From positions 1 through 64,000 of the forward strand of contig JAZARR010000099.1 of the NCBI GenBank assembly GCA_037389465.1: DNA of 64,000 nucleotides. Reading direction: 5' to 3'. The position numbers and the translations under genes were made by a program. The notes beneath the pieces were generated by a model. The model was not told the DNA's origin. It did not search any database and worked only from the letters and a program-made list of their open reading frames with translations. The stretch comes from Baylisascaris procyonis (Eukaryota; Nematoda; Chromadorea; Rhabditida; Ascarididae). Positions 25,028 through 37,599 of this stretch are shown here, in pieces. Positions within the stretch are counted from its first letter, which is position 1; every line of letters starts with the position of its first letter.

Positions 25028-28000
25028 ATGAGCGATACTTGGTATGAAACCGAGATAGAAGTGTCCTCGACAAATACGACAATATTAGCCGAGAATTTGG
25101 ATGCAAACCTGGAACGTCAATGGTATTATCTTGTACTATCAGTGGTGCCCATAGCCTGTATCCTCGGCAATTGTATGGTAGTGGCTGCTGTTTGGACAAC
25201 GAAGAGCCTTCAAACACCGACCAACTATCTCCTTGTGAGCCTTGCAATTGCCGACCTTGTTGTCGGCGGTTTCGTTATGCCGTTCAGTATTTACCTCTCG
25301 GTTAGTTTAGCTTCAATATGGCTTCCAATACTTGTAGCCGATTGATTCCCCGTTTCTAACATCCAGATTGTGCCTTTGCCTCGATAGAGAAGAGCATGAG
25401 TTTTTTCAGCAGTTCTTGTTGTATTTCTGATCCGGGGATCCAGTCGGTAGAACGTTCCTATTGCTCGAAATACGGCATATGACGGTGACAAAGACGAGCT
25501 CTTGTAACGGTAGTGTCAGCATAAAGTCTTGGGAAATCGGTTTCCGAATGGCATTTGTTGTCGCCTTCAAGGTGTCCTACATCGTCGATGGAATACACAG
25601 TCGTGCAGCGTCATTAGGATCCTTCGACTTTCTATTCAAAAGCTCTTGAGACGTTCTCAGCAGCGAATTCAAAAGCTAATGAACTCCTGAGGTTCATTAA
25701 CGATGAAACGCCTTCTTATAGAATCTTTTATGGGATCTTTATAGGATGATTTTTTCCTTTGCAATGGCAGAACCGATGATCAAGAGATTCACCTTAAATA
25801 CAGGCGGCTAAATTCATGACATTTAGGTGAATGCTTTACATTGGCATCTTCCTTTGCCGATGTGTTATTTCTATTGCGTACTTGATGTGGCTGCATCAAC
25901 TTGCTCTATAGTGCATCTTGTATTGATTAGCATCGACAGGTGGGCATTTCCAATATAATTTCGATCGCTTCACAAATCGCCTTGATTTGGATGCTAAATT
26001 ACGTTAAGCAGTTTCACAGATATTAGGTGTAATTTATTTTCCAGCTGGATAAACGGTGATTTTTATCGTCGATTACATAGGACTGATCGCGTATTAAAAA
26101 CGGATAGTATAATATCCTCCTTGAAATTTAGTCTCCTTGTCACTGAATCAGGTTGCTTTCGGGCGGCTTCAATAGTACTCGAACGGATAAAGTTAAATGT
26201 ACTAACGGGATCTCCAGAGTGATTATACCAGGATTCCATTAAGGGAAATCGTGATGCAGCCACTCCACCTGAGAACTGAGGCTATTCCATGCATTTCAGC
26301 CTTGTCAGTCACAAAAATTATTGCGGAATCAGCGCTATGGGATACAGTTCTCATTATTTCCAACTTCTGGCGTTCATGATTTTCTGCTCTTCTGAAAAAA
26401 TTGCTACATTAGCATTCGCTGTGCACTCAAGTATTTACGAATGTCCATGGACTTCTCCGAGTTTCGAATCAGTTTGACGCAAGTCGTCCATACTTTTATC
26501 GGTGGTGATGCTTGATTTGAGTGTGGATGTTAATACAAATATAAGTGAATGAAGAGCTGATGATATTTACTTCTTTCGGATTCACCCAGATAATCCAATG
26601 GCGGGCATCTATCGCTGGAATAGGAAACCTCATTTCCTCATCAAATGAGTGAGCATATGTGAAAGTGGAGGTGAGTTGATAGCATGAATAAGCTCAATGG
26701 AATTGACCGCCTAAACATCGTCCTTCTGCAACTGCGACGATTTCATTGTGGAGGAGTCAAACGATTATGGGCAATCGTTGGCAATATTTTGCACAAGCAA
26801 TAAAAAAGATAGAATTGTCCTTTTTTCAACGTGATCACAAATTGTGATCACAAATACTGTAAGAGTGTAGCAATAGATGAAATACATCTATAAAAGAGGT
26901 TTTCACATAATACTACAGGCTTGTTGCGGCTACAAAACCCGCCGATTATAAGACCGTGAAGCATCGAAAGCGGGTTTACGTGGCTATTGCGCTTGCATGG
27001 GCCTTCAGTATCGGATTGTCATTACCTCTTGGTTAGCTTTCCGATTTACAGCATTCTGCAACATTTACTGATACGTCCATAAAGTGGGAATATTTCGGAA
27101 CGATCCTGAAAAATATTGGAATTTGCTTATATCCGTCTAGTGATCTCTGAAATACTGCAAGAGCCTTTGTAAAACAACAATGGCTGGAAATTCACAGGAA
27201 AAAAGTGATCACTCTTTAATTTGTATAGAACATACTTTAGACTAGTGAGCGTATCTTTTTGGAATCGCATTTTTTTCAGCTATTAGGTGGTCATCACCTG
27301 TATATCTGGTCACTATAACTAGTGACGACCAACAGCTAGGCAAGATAAAGCGGCCTTCGTTTACAATGTAGTGCTATTTTTAAAAAGTTTGATATGTGGG
27401 AAGCGCGCATGATAGTGCCTCTGTCACTTACCATTGTTCCTTAACGACGAAGCCTTACTGTACATGTGAGCCAGCTTCACATTTAATGTTTTTCAGGCAC
27501 TGGTTTCAACACGAAAACCCGCTATTTTCTAAGATCTCAGCACCACTGTGGCATTTATAGCCCAATATATATGTTTTGCAGCTCAATATTCGCCTTTTAT
27601 CTTCCTTGCTTAATTATGATATTCACCTATAGTTATATCTTCTATACACTTAGAAGACGACTTCGGGCTATACAATTGCAGGTGAACGTACACTCTTCAT
27701 TGCGTTCAAATGTTGCATCTCGTCGTGTCCGTTAATTCTGCTTTCACATTTCCCTATGCAGGCCTCATAAGTTACTACCACGACTTTGCTTATTATGATG
27801 GATTTGGATTCATCGGAGCTCTGTTCACTTACAGTGCGTGCTTTTAGGAGTTGCATAGTGCACTCGCACTGAATTCTGTGCAAATCGCGAAAATCACCTC
27901 ATCCTTTGCCACACGGACCCCTTTCTCCGCCTGGACACCCGCGGGAGGCCTCTTCTATGAGGCCTCTGTTCTATACACTGAGGGATATTAGTAGGGTAGT

Positions 28001-31000
28001 ATGATAGGCATGCTGGCATTTTGCTTCATTGTACCTTTGCATCTCATTTGATTTCATTGTTCGGATATGTCAAACGGATTCCAACCATTCCACATTCATT
28101 TGAAATTTATCTTCGTTTAGGGACCGTTGCACTTATAATCTGCTGCCGACTTTTAGTCGTTATAACAGTGGCATATAGCTCTATGTTAATTTCATTGCAA
28201 GTTTGTCACAGTGGGCGTTCTCGGTGAATTCTATTGTTGGGGACATAGGGCTTGAGGATATATGAGATGCGGAATGCGTAAATTCTCTCGTAATGCCGTC
28301 ACAAGTGAGAGGAACGATAAGATGCTTTCTAGGATACTGTAGAAAAATAAACAGTGCAAAAAGGCACCATCTCGCACTTTCAATCCGATGTTCTTGTGCA
28401 GAAATTCTCAGCGGCAAAGGGTGTGAACATCTTATCCCGTCCTTGTTCCTGACCACCGTAGTGCAACCCATGTAATCGCACGGGTTTTACTCGCCTTCAT
28501 CGTAGACATCGAATTTGTGAATGTCTGGCTAATAAAGGAGGATTTGCAATGATATATATCGCTCTAGCATAGCAAATCAATATGTTCTCAAGTTCTTTGA
28601 ATAATTGAATATTTTTACATCACTTTCGAGCATTTGTGCAATCGGTGAATATCATTTACACGAATATTGATAGAAAATTTGATCTACTACCGGCTCTTGG
28701 ACGTTATGGAATTGCAAAACAAGGATGAGCACCTCTTTTATGAAGGAAACGGCCGAAGAGTAATTTCATTAGTCGTTTCGTTTATTTTTCACAATAATTT
28801 TTGAATGAAACAAGAAGAGTTAGCTCCGCAATGTGTAATCTAGCAAGAAAAAAATGTTGAATCGCTAATACAATTTTTAGTTACTTTGAATCAGATATAA
28901 GGTAATATATGGTGATGTGAGTAGATACAAATTCCATTTGAACGGAGATAAGAACTACGAGCATATCGACATTTTTTTTTTCAGCCAACGAACTATGAGG
29001 ACTTGATATGATTACGACGTGACTCAAAAGCTAGCTGCCGTAAAATTTGATTTTCCCCAATAAAACACGAAGGGTCCACAAATACTTCTTCACGCCAACA
29101 TAATGAGAACAAAATTTGCGCTCTAGCTGTAAATAAGTCTAAAAAGCAAAGATTATGATCGATTTTTTTTCTCACCTGCCAGTATGCTAAATGCATAAAA
29201 TTCGCTGTCACTTTAGTGCGTTTCTTTTTCATACAAATGTGATTCCGTACCTCAGCATGATTACAAGTGAGCAGATCTACTTGAAGTTGAAATTGGCAGG
29301 AATTTTATTACATAAAATGGCAAACTAATGGGGTGGATCTATTCAGCTTCCCTTATCTCACTTACATGTAATGAATATCGAAAGTGTTAATTAGCGTTGA
29401 ATTGATATCAAAAAATATTCAGCCAAACTCAAAGCACATCGGGCAACGGTTTTGAGACGATGCATTTCTTCCCTTGGATAGGAGTTGTATTCCACCACAC
29501 ATTTATTTAGATCAAGAAAAAGAATCGCTGAAATGAGACTGCTCTCATGTCATGGTACGGTTTTTATGATGGAAGTGTAAAAACTTTTTCAATGCACTCG
29601 CCAACTCACCTTTCCTTCAACCTCTTTGCTTTGGTAATTTGTTAAGCAGCAGAGGAGCAATTTTTTTTTTCATGATATTGGAATGCTGACTTCGGTAGAA
29701 TTTCTTTGCATGAGATCAAATGAAGGGCAAACGCTGATGTGATCCCTCTATCGGATGCTCTCATATAAACATGCAGGGAGGATGGAAAGAAATGTGAATG
29801 CTCTCCTAGATTGTCTTGAGTATCATTAAAGCTGACGCTTTTTCTAGCATTGCGGTTCTTCCCCGTCGTGGCATAGAAAGCATCACAAATGTTTATTGAA
29901 AAGAGTACGAAATAGTTGAAAATAGTTAAAAATAAATTCATTGGCCCTTGTGCAAATTGCATCAAATTCATTCAAACGCTTGATATTTGTTAAACAATCT
30001 GAGAGACAAAATGGGTATTGAAATTTCCTTGAAACGAGTAATTTTCAGGAAATGGCAGTCGGTCAGTTTGTTGGATTCGGCGCCGATGTTGGTAACATCG
30101 CAAATTCGGCGATGCAAACAGTCATTGGTGTAGAGCCAAGTGATCGCAATGCGATCAGTTGGGAAAAACCATTGCTGAAAAAAATTGAAGAAACTGCAGC
30201 TGAACATGCGAGCTCATTGAATGAAAGTGAATGCGAGCAGGTGCACCATTCAGCTCTCTCAATAGGCTTTCTAAAAGTTGAATTTCAACATTGCTCATCA
30301 TTTGTGAATTGTGTTGGGAGGGAATGCAGGACAGAAGACACGAGAGGGAGATGTTTATAAACTTCAGTTTAAGTTATGGAGGGAAAGGAGCACTTGAAAG
30401 TTTTCTCAAGAATGCGACTTTCCAATTGATAACTTTAAAACGAAAAAAAAAATGTCATCTTCAAGAAGTTTATCTAATTGCATCGTAATTCCTTTGATTT
30501 CCGTCAGAACATGCAAGGCGTCGGCGTTTTGTAGATAGTACAATGGCTACATCTACTGGGGCGGTGCCATGTTCCTAAGTGAAGTAGATTGTCCGGGACC
30601 ACAGGTCAGGGGAACTTGACAGCTAACGAGCAGAATTTATGCATCATTCTGCTCATATAAAAGCAATAGACAGTAGTGGAACGAAAATGTGAAGAAACGA
30701 CCTTCCAGGGGAACGGTTGTGCATATCGAGTAAACCTTTGGCTCTGTTACGTTACGTACTATTTTTTCGTTGAAATATTGTTTGCAGCTACAAAATATAT
30801 TGGATGCAGTACAACCGTCTTCTACTGGCTCTCAGGAAACGACGGAATATGAAGAAGGCTCGGAAAGACCACCATCCGTATTGCTTGAAGCTGTGACGCT
30901 GCGACCTAGTATTGCTGAAAACAATACGTTCGACCATGGCTTACAAGTACCACGTCCTCTCCACGTGAGAAAGTGTGCTCTTGATATTTGATTGCGGAGA

Positions 31001-34000
31001 AGTGCAAAGAACAGAATGAATTGTTGTATTGGGCGGAAAACTGCAGCAAGCCGTTCGTCTGTTCGATGACAGCAAGTGTAAAGAGCTGAGGCTATAGAAA
31101 TAGGGTCAGTCGATCATCCTGGAGCACCTTCTTGCTCCAGAAGTACCTCACATGTCGATCGTTCCACAGTTTCAGCTTTTATGCTCGACAATGATGGCAG
31201 CTGGCATCAATGTTGAGCATAAAAAGACCCCTCAAAAAGAAATTCAGCACAACTGATCGCTTTCCACTTTTACGGCTCGGACGGAATGTTTCTATTGCTG
31301 GATTAACCTTAACTTTGCTTTGTTCGATGCAGACCTGTGGTTAATCTTACGTATCGGAACATGAGTGTTACTTGCCAGATGTCAGTTAGATGTCGAATTG
31401 GCTATGATTTTTAACCGGTGCAGGGCATGAAAGTGGCCTTACTTTCTTAAGACATCACAGAATAGCGTTGTCTGTACTTAGGAAGAAAAAGAATCTCCAA
31501 CTTCTTCCACACCTTTACGAATGATGCATCACGCCGTCAGTTTTTTTGAATGTCGCTTTCTTTTCTAGCATACGAAGGCGTTTCTCTGAAGCAGTGCAAA
31601 CGTTCTCAGGACGCAGCCGCCAGGCGTTTGGAGTCGAAAGTGACTTGGCAATAGATGTTATGAATCGCCGCTATTCGTGTCAACCGGAATCGGAATCCAC
31701 ACGTAAACTGAGTGTCACTTACTCAGTCAGTATGAGAGTACCGCATGTTAGCCATGTTTATTACATGATGACTCTTCGTGCTTTCCTTGCTTGAATTTTT
31801 TCCTTGAGTGGATTACAGAGCAGCGCCACGGAGTTGATTCGGTTTTTCTTATAGAGAATCATCAAATCATGAATCACCTCAAATGTTTATTTCTTGTGCC
31901 TTGTTAAATTCTCGGTGAAATGGAACCAGCAGTTTTGTGCGGGTTTTATTTTCGCAGGCACGGATTATGTTTTCCACATTGTTCTTGAGGGTTGCGATCA
32001 GTGCTTAGATTTCTTTCCTCCTCGCTCGAAATCACGGGAATAATAAATAGGCAGTTTAAAGTCGCCAAAATTGGAATGGCAAGAGTTTCAGGGAGTGCTC
32101 TATAGAGCGATCAGAAGCATCACATGCTCTGTTCTACGCTTGCGTTCCTCCAATGAGCAATTTTTCCTTCCTGTGTAAGCAAATCAATGCTTGCAAAAAA
32201 TATGAATTGGAGAAGCTCTACTTATATTTCCTTCTATTGAGGCAGCAGTCACATGAGTGGCCTTAAGCGACATATCAACCGTGATTAACTGTTTTTATTC
32301 CCTGAAATATATTCGGCGGATTCGACCATTCAGGTAGCTTTTCGTAGGGTGAGCGGAAATTCAACAAACGCACACACCACGCATACACATGCCAAACGGA
32401 ATGTATGCCACACACAAACTGAAACAGACCACACAAGGCGCCCTACACACACTACTCATACCATACTCTGCCACACCCATGGCAAACGGAATCTATACCA
32501 CATACAAACTGAAACAGCCCACACACGACGCCCCACACACCACGTACGTACATATAGGCACCCTACATGAAATCGAATCCCCCCTTCTTCACCTGTATAC
32601 TTGAATACGTACTATTTGCTCTCATCGGGCAAGATTATGCGAAACAGAAAGCAAGAACATGTCGCGATTAAATTGGATAAAGGATAGTACCACGCCTTAA
32701 TATACTGCAAATGCAGGAGAAGAAAAGAATGAGACGTTTATCGAAGATTATTTCTGAATGGGAACGACCAAGCCGAAGTTCACTCTCGCATATGTACAGC
32801 CTTGCTCGCCGTGAATCCGTTTATATCGCACGTAAAAGACTAGCCGGATTAAAGGTGAATACTCGATTGCTATCAAAATCTCTCGCTTTCTCGCATTCTA
32901 ATACTGAACGAGTTTCGAAATAGAGCACAACTCGCAAAAATGGCATAACCCGTAGCGATAATTCCTCAAAATGGATAAATTGTCGATAATCTAACACATG
33001 TGAGGTTTCATTTGTCAAAGTGTTTGTCAACAGTAACATATTTGGTCATGATTTCATTTAAGCAGAATGAAATGAGCTTACTTTTAAGACATGCCAAAAG
33101 AAGCCTGAATGCGTTTTGCGCGCAGGAACGTTTGACTCGTTACGCCAATTTTGGCGTCCCCAATGACCAATTTAGCTCTGTCGCCACAAAACAGCGTTGA
33201 GCAATATATATGGCTACAATAAATATAACGGAAAAATCCTACCAGTGAAAATGTTTCGGGTAGTGGGGAATGTCCATGCGCCACTTTATTTGACGCTTCA
33301 CACTTAGAAGAATTGACAAGATGGCCGATTGTCGATTTGAGGTAACATGAGGAACCTCCACAATGGTGGAATCAATGGACATGTGTTGGCTACTGAGGAA
33401 CAACTTAGGAAACGCTAAAAAGGTAGGAAAATGTGTGAGAGATGAAGTGGGAAAACGAACATAGCACGCCAGATAGCGACAGTGCGCATAGAGCATAGCT
33501 TATACGAAACCATTCTATGCATTATGAACGTGGCAGTTCGACTTTGCCCAATAGATATTGCCTGTAAAGACCAAATCTGTCAAAGAGGTACATAACAAGT
33601 CTGTAGGATAGAGGTGTGAATGCTTTTCCCGACACTTTGCCGCAGGAAGATTCGTAGAAGACGTCAATGGCACAAATTCGCATTCCAGTCTCCTTCGTCA
33701 GGATAAACGCCCGAATGCCGGAATATGATAAATAAATTTTTCCGTTTTCTACGCCTTATGTTTGCTTTTTCTTCAGAATGGGAGTATTTCATATTCCAAA
33801 AATGTGTCTCAACCGAATACTGGACCTGTCGACTCCGCTCAGGTGAGGTACTGCAAAAGACGCGGCAAAGTAAATAAGAACTGAAGTTGCCAGGAGCATG
33901 AATGTTCCGCAGCACATCGGATTTCACGTCCGAAACATTATGGTGATGGCCACATAAGAGCAGTGCTATTCTTCTAGAAAGGTCCATCTTATATAAAGCA

Positions 34001-36348
34001 CACGAAAATAATGAGAACTAAGCGAACTAGGATATGTGAGAAGAAACTCTTGGCAATTTAACATCTCAGCGCTGTCATAAGAGTCGTTGCAGGATTGGGC
34101 CCTTGATTTGTTGGCGAAGTTACGCTCAAAGCAAGGTATCGCAATACGGAGGGAAACAAGAGCAACAAAGCTCGTTGCGACTGTCATGGGTGAGCTTAAC
34201 TTCATTTCAGATGTGTTGAAATGCCTCCCTCTTTAAGCATGACGATTTTGAAATTTCCAATGCATCGTTTTAATTGCCGATGCAAAAGAAAATTAATGAG
34301 GCAAGAGTGACAAAGGAACTCGATGTCTTTTGCACCTCCCAACTCTCCTAGGGAGGCAGTCCAACTAAATTGGAAGCTAAGAAGAATGCATCACGGCCGG
34401 CATTTCTACAAAATTTCATCTACTTTAATCTGAAAATCTCCTTTCTTCTTCACCTGGGACTCGTGCCAGTACTTTTGCGATTTGAGTTCCTTACTATGTA
34501 TTTTTCTACTTGCTTTTTTTTGCAGTCGTTTTCCTCGTATGCTGGCTCCCATTCTTTACTCTCAATATGGTAAAAGTGTACAAATTAATGTTTAACTATT
34601 GGCCAACGGATCTTGAGGTGTGGTTCCATTGGTTCACTGCTCTTGGATATTTGAACTCTTCGCTGAATTTTTTTATTTACTCGGCCATTAATCAGGTATC
34701 GTTTCTGCTACTCATATGGACTTAGATTTCGATATGCATATTTATGCAAAGTAGGTGTATGGTGAACAATATTCTTGTAGTAGATCTTTTGAAATCAACG
34801 ACAGATTAATTCAATCAAGAATTGAGCTAGCCGGAAAAAGATATAAAGCGAGGTTACCTTGACCGCACATAGAAAGCGACGGGTTCGCATAGCCGTGGAT
34901 TCAGGTCTAGATAGTTGAAATCGTGTTGCGAGCCTGAACAATTAAGTCATAGCTTGAAATGAAAAGAAAGGTGATCTGAAAAACGGGTTAAAGAGCAACA
35001 AGGCAAAGCAAATTCTTATAGCTATTAAGTGCTTTCCTATCCCTTGCAAATGATTAACTGCATCTTCTTTATGCGGACAGATCATGGATTTCAAAACTTG
35101 TGCATTTTTTCTCTCAACATTCTATCGTCCTTCCCTGTGATCTTGCCAATTTGTCGTGGCCTTTTTATTCATGCAAAAGAATTCTTTATTTTGCATACGT
35201 TCGCGAAACGCAGAAAGCTTCACTAAGATACGACTACATAAAAACTTCCCACAGCTTTTGAGGATATACCATTTGAAACTACCAACGACTGCGTGAATAT
35301 AATTGGCACCATCGGTTGAGAAATGAGTATTCTGAGTGAAATAGGAGAAAGAGTACGAAATTATTGATCAGTCGCCCTACGTTTTTTAAATCGCGACAGT
35401 GATTTTCTTTTATCGAATGGTTCTGCTTGTTATCGAGTGCCCTTTGAAATGTATCCACTTATACATGCAGCTGTAAACCAATATAAACATATGCAGCTGT
35501 TGACCGACCTCAGAAAACATGGCCAACATGAAATATAAAGTATGATCATATTACATGTTGACGTGAGCCAATCTCAGAACTAACCCAGGAGAACAAAGAA
35601 AAATTTCAACCTTCTCACCAGGGTGGAATATAAAGAACTTATTGCAGCATATTGCGATGCTTTAGAAAGGGAATAATTTGCACTCAGACTATACAGCTGC
35701 ACGAATGTCTATATTAGAAAATTTCGAGGAGCGAGAATTTGAATTTAAGGAAATTAAAGTGAAAATGTTGTATTCCAACACGAGCGTTCGATTTCCGAAC
35801 ATATTTCAAGCAAGTTTTGCTTTGCCAGCAGAGCATTGTGTGGAGAAACGATGGTGCGTTTTCTCTTTTCTTTTGCCTCTTAAATCGAATAAAAAACCCT
35901 TTCTGCAAGCGTTGCTTCGATGACTTCTCCTGACCCATTGCAGTATTACCTTTGAGACGAAATGCCTATATGCTTCGTATATGTTTTTTTTCTTCTGAGA
36001 GCTATTATTGGTGCTTAGAGGCTGTGAATTGCAGTACATTGTTGAACATATCCATTGATTGTTCGATTCATTTAGTTGAACTCTGACGCAAATGGAATGT
36101 TGCAGAAGTTTCGCTCAAGTTTTCGTCGACTAATACGATACAAGCGTTCAAAACGGCGTACTACATGGATGATTCCACCAAAGGAATCCTCTCGTCCGCT
36201 TACGAAATGCTACGGGTGGGCACCATTCAAAAAGAAGAGCAAACAGATGATCACAAGGCAGTCGTCTTCGTCGCGGTGTGTGCTGTATTGCATTACCGGA
36301 TCTTTAAGTAGGCGGCCATTGCTGCGAGCAAAAAAAAAGTTCACCTAA
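25028..36348 (+). CDS. D2-like dopamine receptor (DOP-2/DOP-3 group), class A GPCR
   Basis: Eleven exons join in frame (625 aa): 25028-25300, 25827-25939, 26919-27031, 27497-27681, 30049-30240, 30788-30972, 31569-31737, 32717-32854, 34093-34189, 34526-34695, 36106-36348. The N-terminus has an NTT glycosylation site (16-18). Visible class A landmarks are LGN in TM1, LAIAD76 in TM2, C104 and the amine-binding D111 in TM3 (VLDVAAST), W156 in TM4, C184 in loop 2, S195/S196 before P203 in TM5, CWLPFF (494-499) in TM6 and helix 8 (KFRSSFRRL). Loop 3 spans about 260 residues with a short C-tail, the Gi/o-coupled D2 pattern; C. elegans DOP-2 and DOP-3 act this way. Oddities: DRL replaces DRY (128-130), NFFIY replaces NPxxY (536-540), and Ala199 replaces the third catechol serine. 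The exon 6 donor (AAA/GTGTGC) and exon 7 donor (AGA/GTACCG) are weak and were chosen by phase. I cannot separate dop-2 from dop-3. Confidence 0.93.
31119..31226. other. Paired hairpins inside intron 6 of the receptor gene
   Basis: Two foldbacks lie side by side. The first is CTGGAGCA (31119-31126) with TGCTCCAG (31133-31140), an 8-bp perfect stem. The second is a longer imperfect stem at 31176-31226, in which CTTTTATGCTCGACA..TGATG pairs with CATCA..TGTTGAGCATAAAAAG around a loop of about 4-6 nt. They could be an intronic small-RNA precursor or a small inverted-repeat element remnant. Confidence 0.45.
32389..32560. repeat. CA-rich minisatellite, copy 2 (intron 7 of the receptor)
   Basis: Two tandem units start at 32389 (atgccaaacgg) and 32479 (atggcaaacgg), a 90-bp period. 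They share gaaacag, cacacgacgcccc-type and ccatactctgccacac segments with each other and with the copy at about 10217-10363. The array ends in cacgtacgta. Confidence 0.85.
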
Positions 36349-36375
36349 ATGGCCAAAGTATAGCAGTGATCATCG

Positions 36376-36381
36376 AATAAA
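36376..36381 (+). terminator. Polyadenylation signal AATAAA of the receptor gene
   Basis: AATAAA lies 27 bp after the TAA stop at 36348, which supports 36106-36348 as a terminal exon. Worm 3' UTRs are often this short. Confidence 0.55.
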
Positions 36382-36620
36382 ACTCCAGAAATCCACATGT
36401 CATCGCATTTCGAAAGTTCCGGTCAGCTTCACAAATTTCTGGAAAAGCAGATAGTTTTTGGGCGATAGAGCGAAAAAAAGATTTGCGCGCAGCAAAGAGG
36501 CTAAAAGTGGCAGCGTTCACTTCGGTTACGAATACTGAGCGCTCGAATAAATGTTTAGACTTTCGGCATTTTGCGGCGGAAATGTGCCTAATGTAACATT
36601 TTTGCTCTTTTTATCTACAG

Positions 36621-37599
36621 TGGGCAAGTAAAACACCAACGGTGTTCGACGCTCACCGCCATCCTCTGCCCCAGGATTCCGCGGGTAGTCCCTTGCGGTT
36701 GAGCTCGCGATCAAAAAATCGCTCCTCTGTCGAGAGATTTGCTTCAAACAACCCCCGGCCGCGGTTGCCCCCACACTCACCTACCTCCTGCGGAGAATTC
36801 TGTAAGGTTAACCCCGCGTATGGGCGAAAAGCAGCTCCGCCTCCGCAGCGTTGTGATTTATCATTTTACATTGCGCGGGTAGCATTTACAGAGTCCTCCT
36901 TTCAAACACCAATCAGGAGATGAATGACTGAAATGCTCATCACCCACTTGTGGAACAATACAGAAAATGCCCTTACGTACGCAGGCGCGTTGTTTTCAGG
37001 ATGCTGCGTTCCCAGCTTTCGCTGAAAAATCCAGAAATCGTGATCAGCGAGGTTACAAATTCACTCAATCATGTGTCGATCAGTGGTGGAGGCGCTACAA
37101 CGATAAGGTTATTATAGATAATGTTTCTGTCTTCATCAAGAACAATTCGTTTGATTGTTGTCTGTGAAGTAAGATAGCAGTTTGAAATAGAGATTTTTTA
37201 ATCTGAAGCGATGAAAGGAAATCGCTAGTAATGTGTGAGTTTATTCTACACAATGATCTACAAGCGCTGCAAGCGCCTCGTGCATACGTATATTCAGAAT
37301 CTTTGACGTGAGGAATTTTTGCAATGACCCGAATTTATTCTTCCTCCTCAGCACAGAAGATGACTCCTTCGAGTTTTCCATTCGGTGAAGATTGAAATCT
37401 GTTATTTTTGCCCCTTGAAGAAGGTAGTGCATTGATTTCCTGCAGGCGGTCATCTGATGAGACTCTCATGCGAAGAACATCATCCGAGGTGATTGGCGCA
37501 GTTTCGATTTGCACGAGTCCTGCAGGCTCCCGACGAAGTTCAGGCTTAAGCAACAGCTCCGCATCTCTTCGCATTCATGAGATGCATCAAACAACAACT
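36621..37599 (+). CDS. Serine-rich exons: alternative receptor C-tail or separate gene
   Basis: Three exon-like segments keep one frame. The first is 36621-36801, or to 36817 (WASKTPTVFDAHRHPLPQD, then FASNNPRPRLPPHSP), after ttatctacag. The second is 37000-37107 (MLRSQLSLKNPEIVISEV, NSLNHVSISGGG), after tgttttcag. The third is 37446-37599 (RSSDETLMRRTSSEV, AGSRRSSGLSNSSASLR), ending at a good GTACGT donor. The 37000 and 37446 exons join perfectly in phase 2. They also fit a donor inside the last receptor exon (TCGCG/GTGTGT at 36275). They could therefore encode an alternative, phosphorylatable receptor tail, with RRTSS and RRSS looking like basophilic-kinase sites. Alternatively they belong to an independent gene. 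There is no recognisable folded domain, and the downstream end was not found. Confidence 0.4.

Noticed and set aside
26831..26851. Near-palindrome GTGATCACAAATTGTGATCAC in receptor intron 2
   Set aside because: A short dyad of two TGATCA copies with no context to assign a function; likely chance in AT-rich intron DNA.
33966..34205. Minus-strand frame of 79 codons
   Set aside because: It is antisense to receptor exon 9 (34093-34189), which supplies the start of TM6 in the correct phase between exons 8 and 10.
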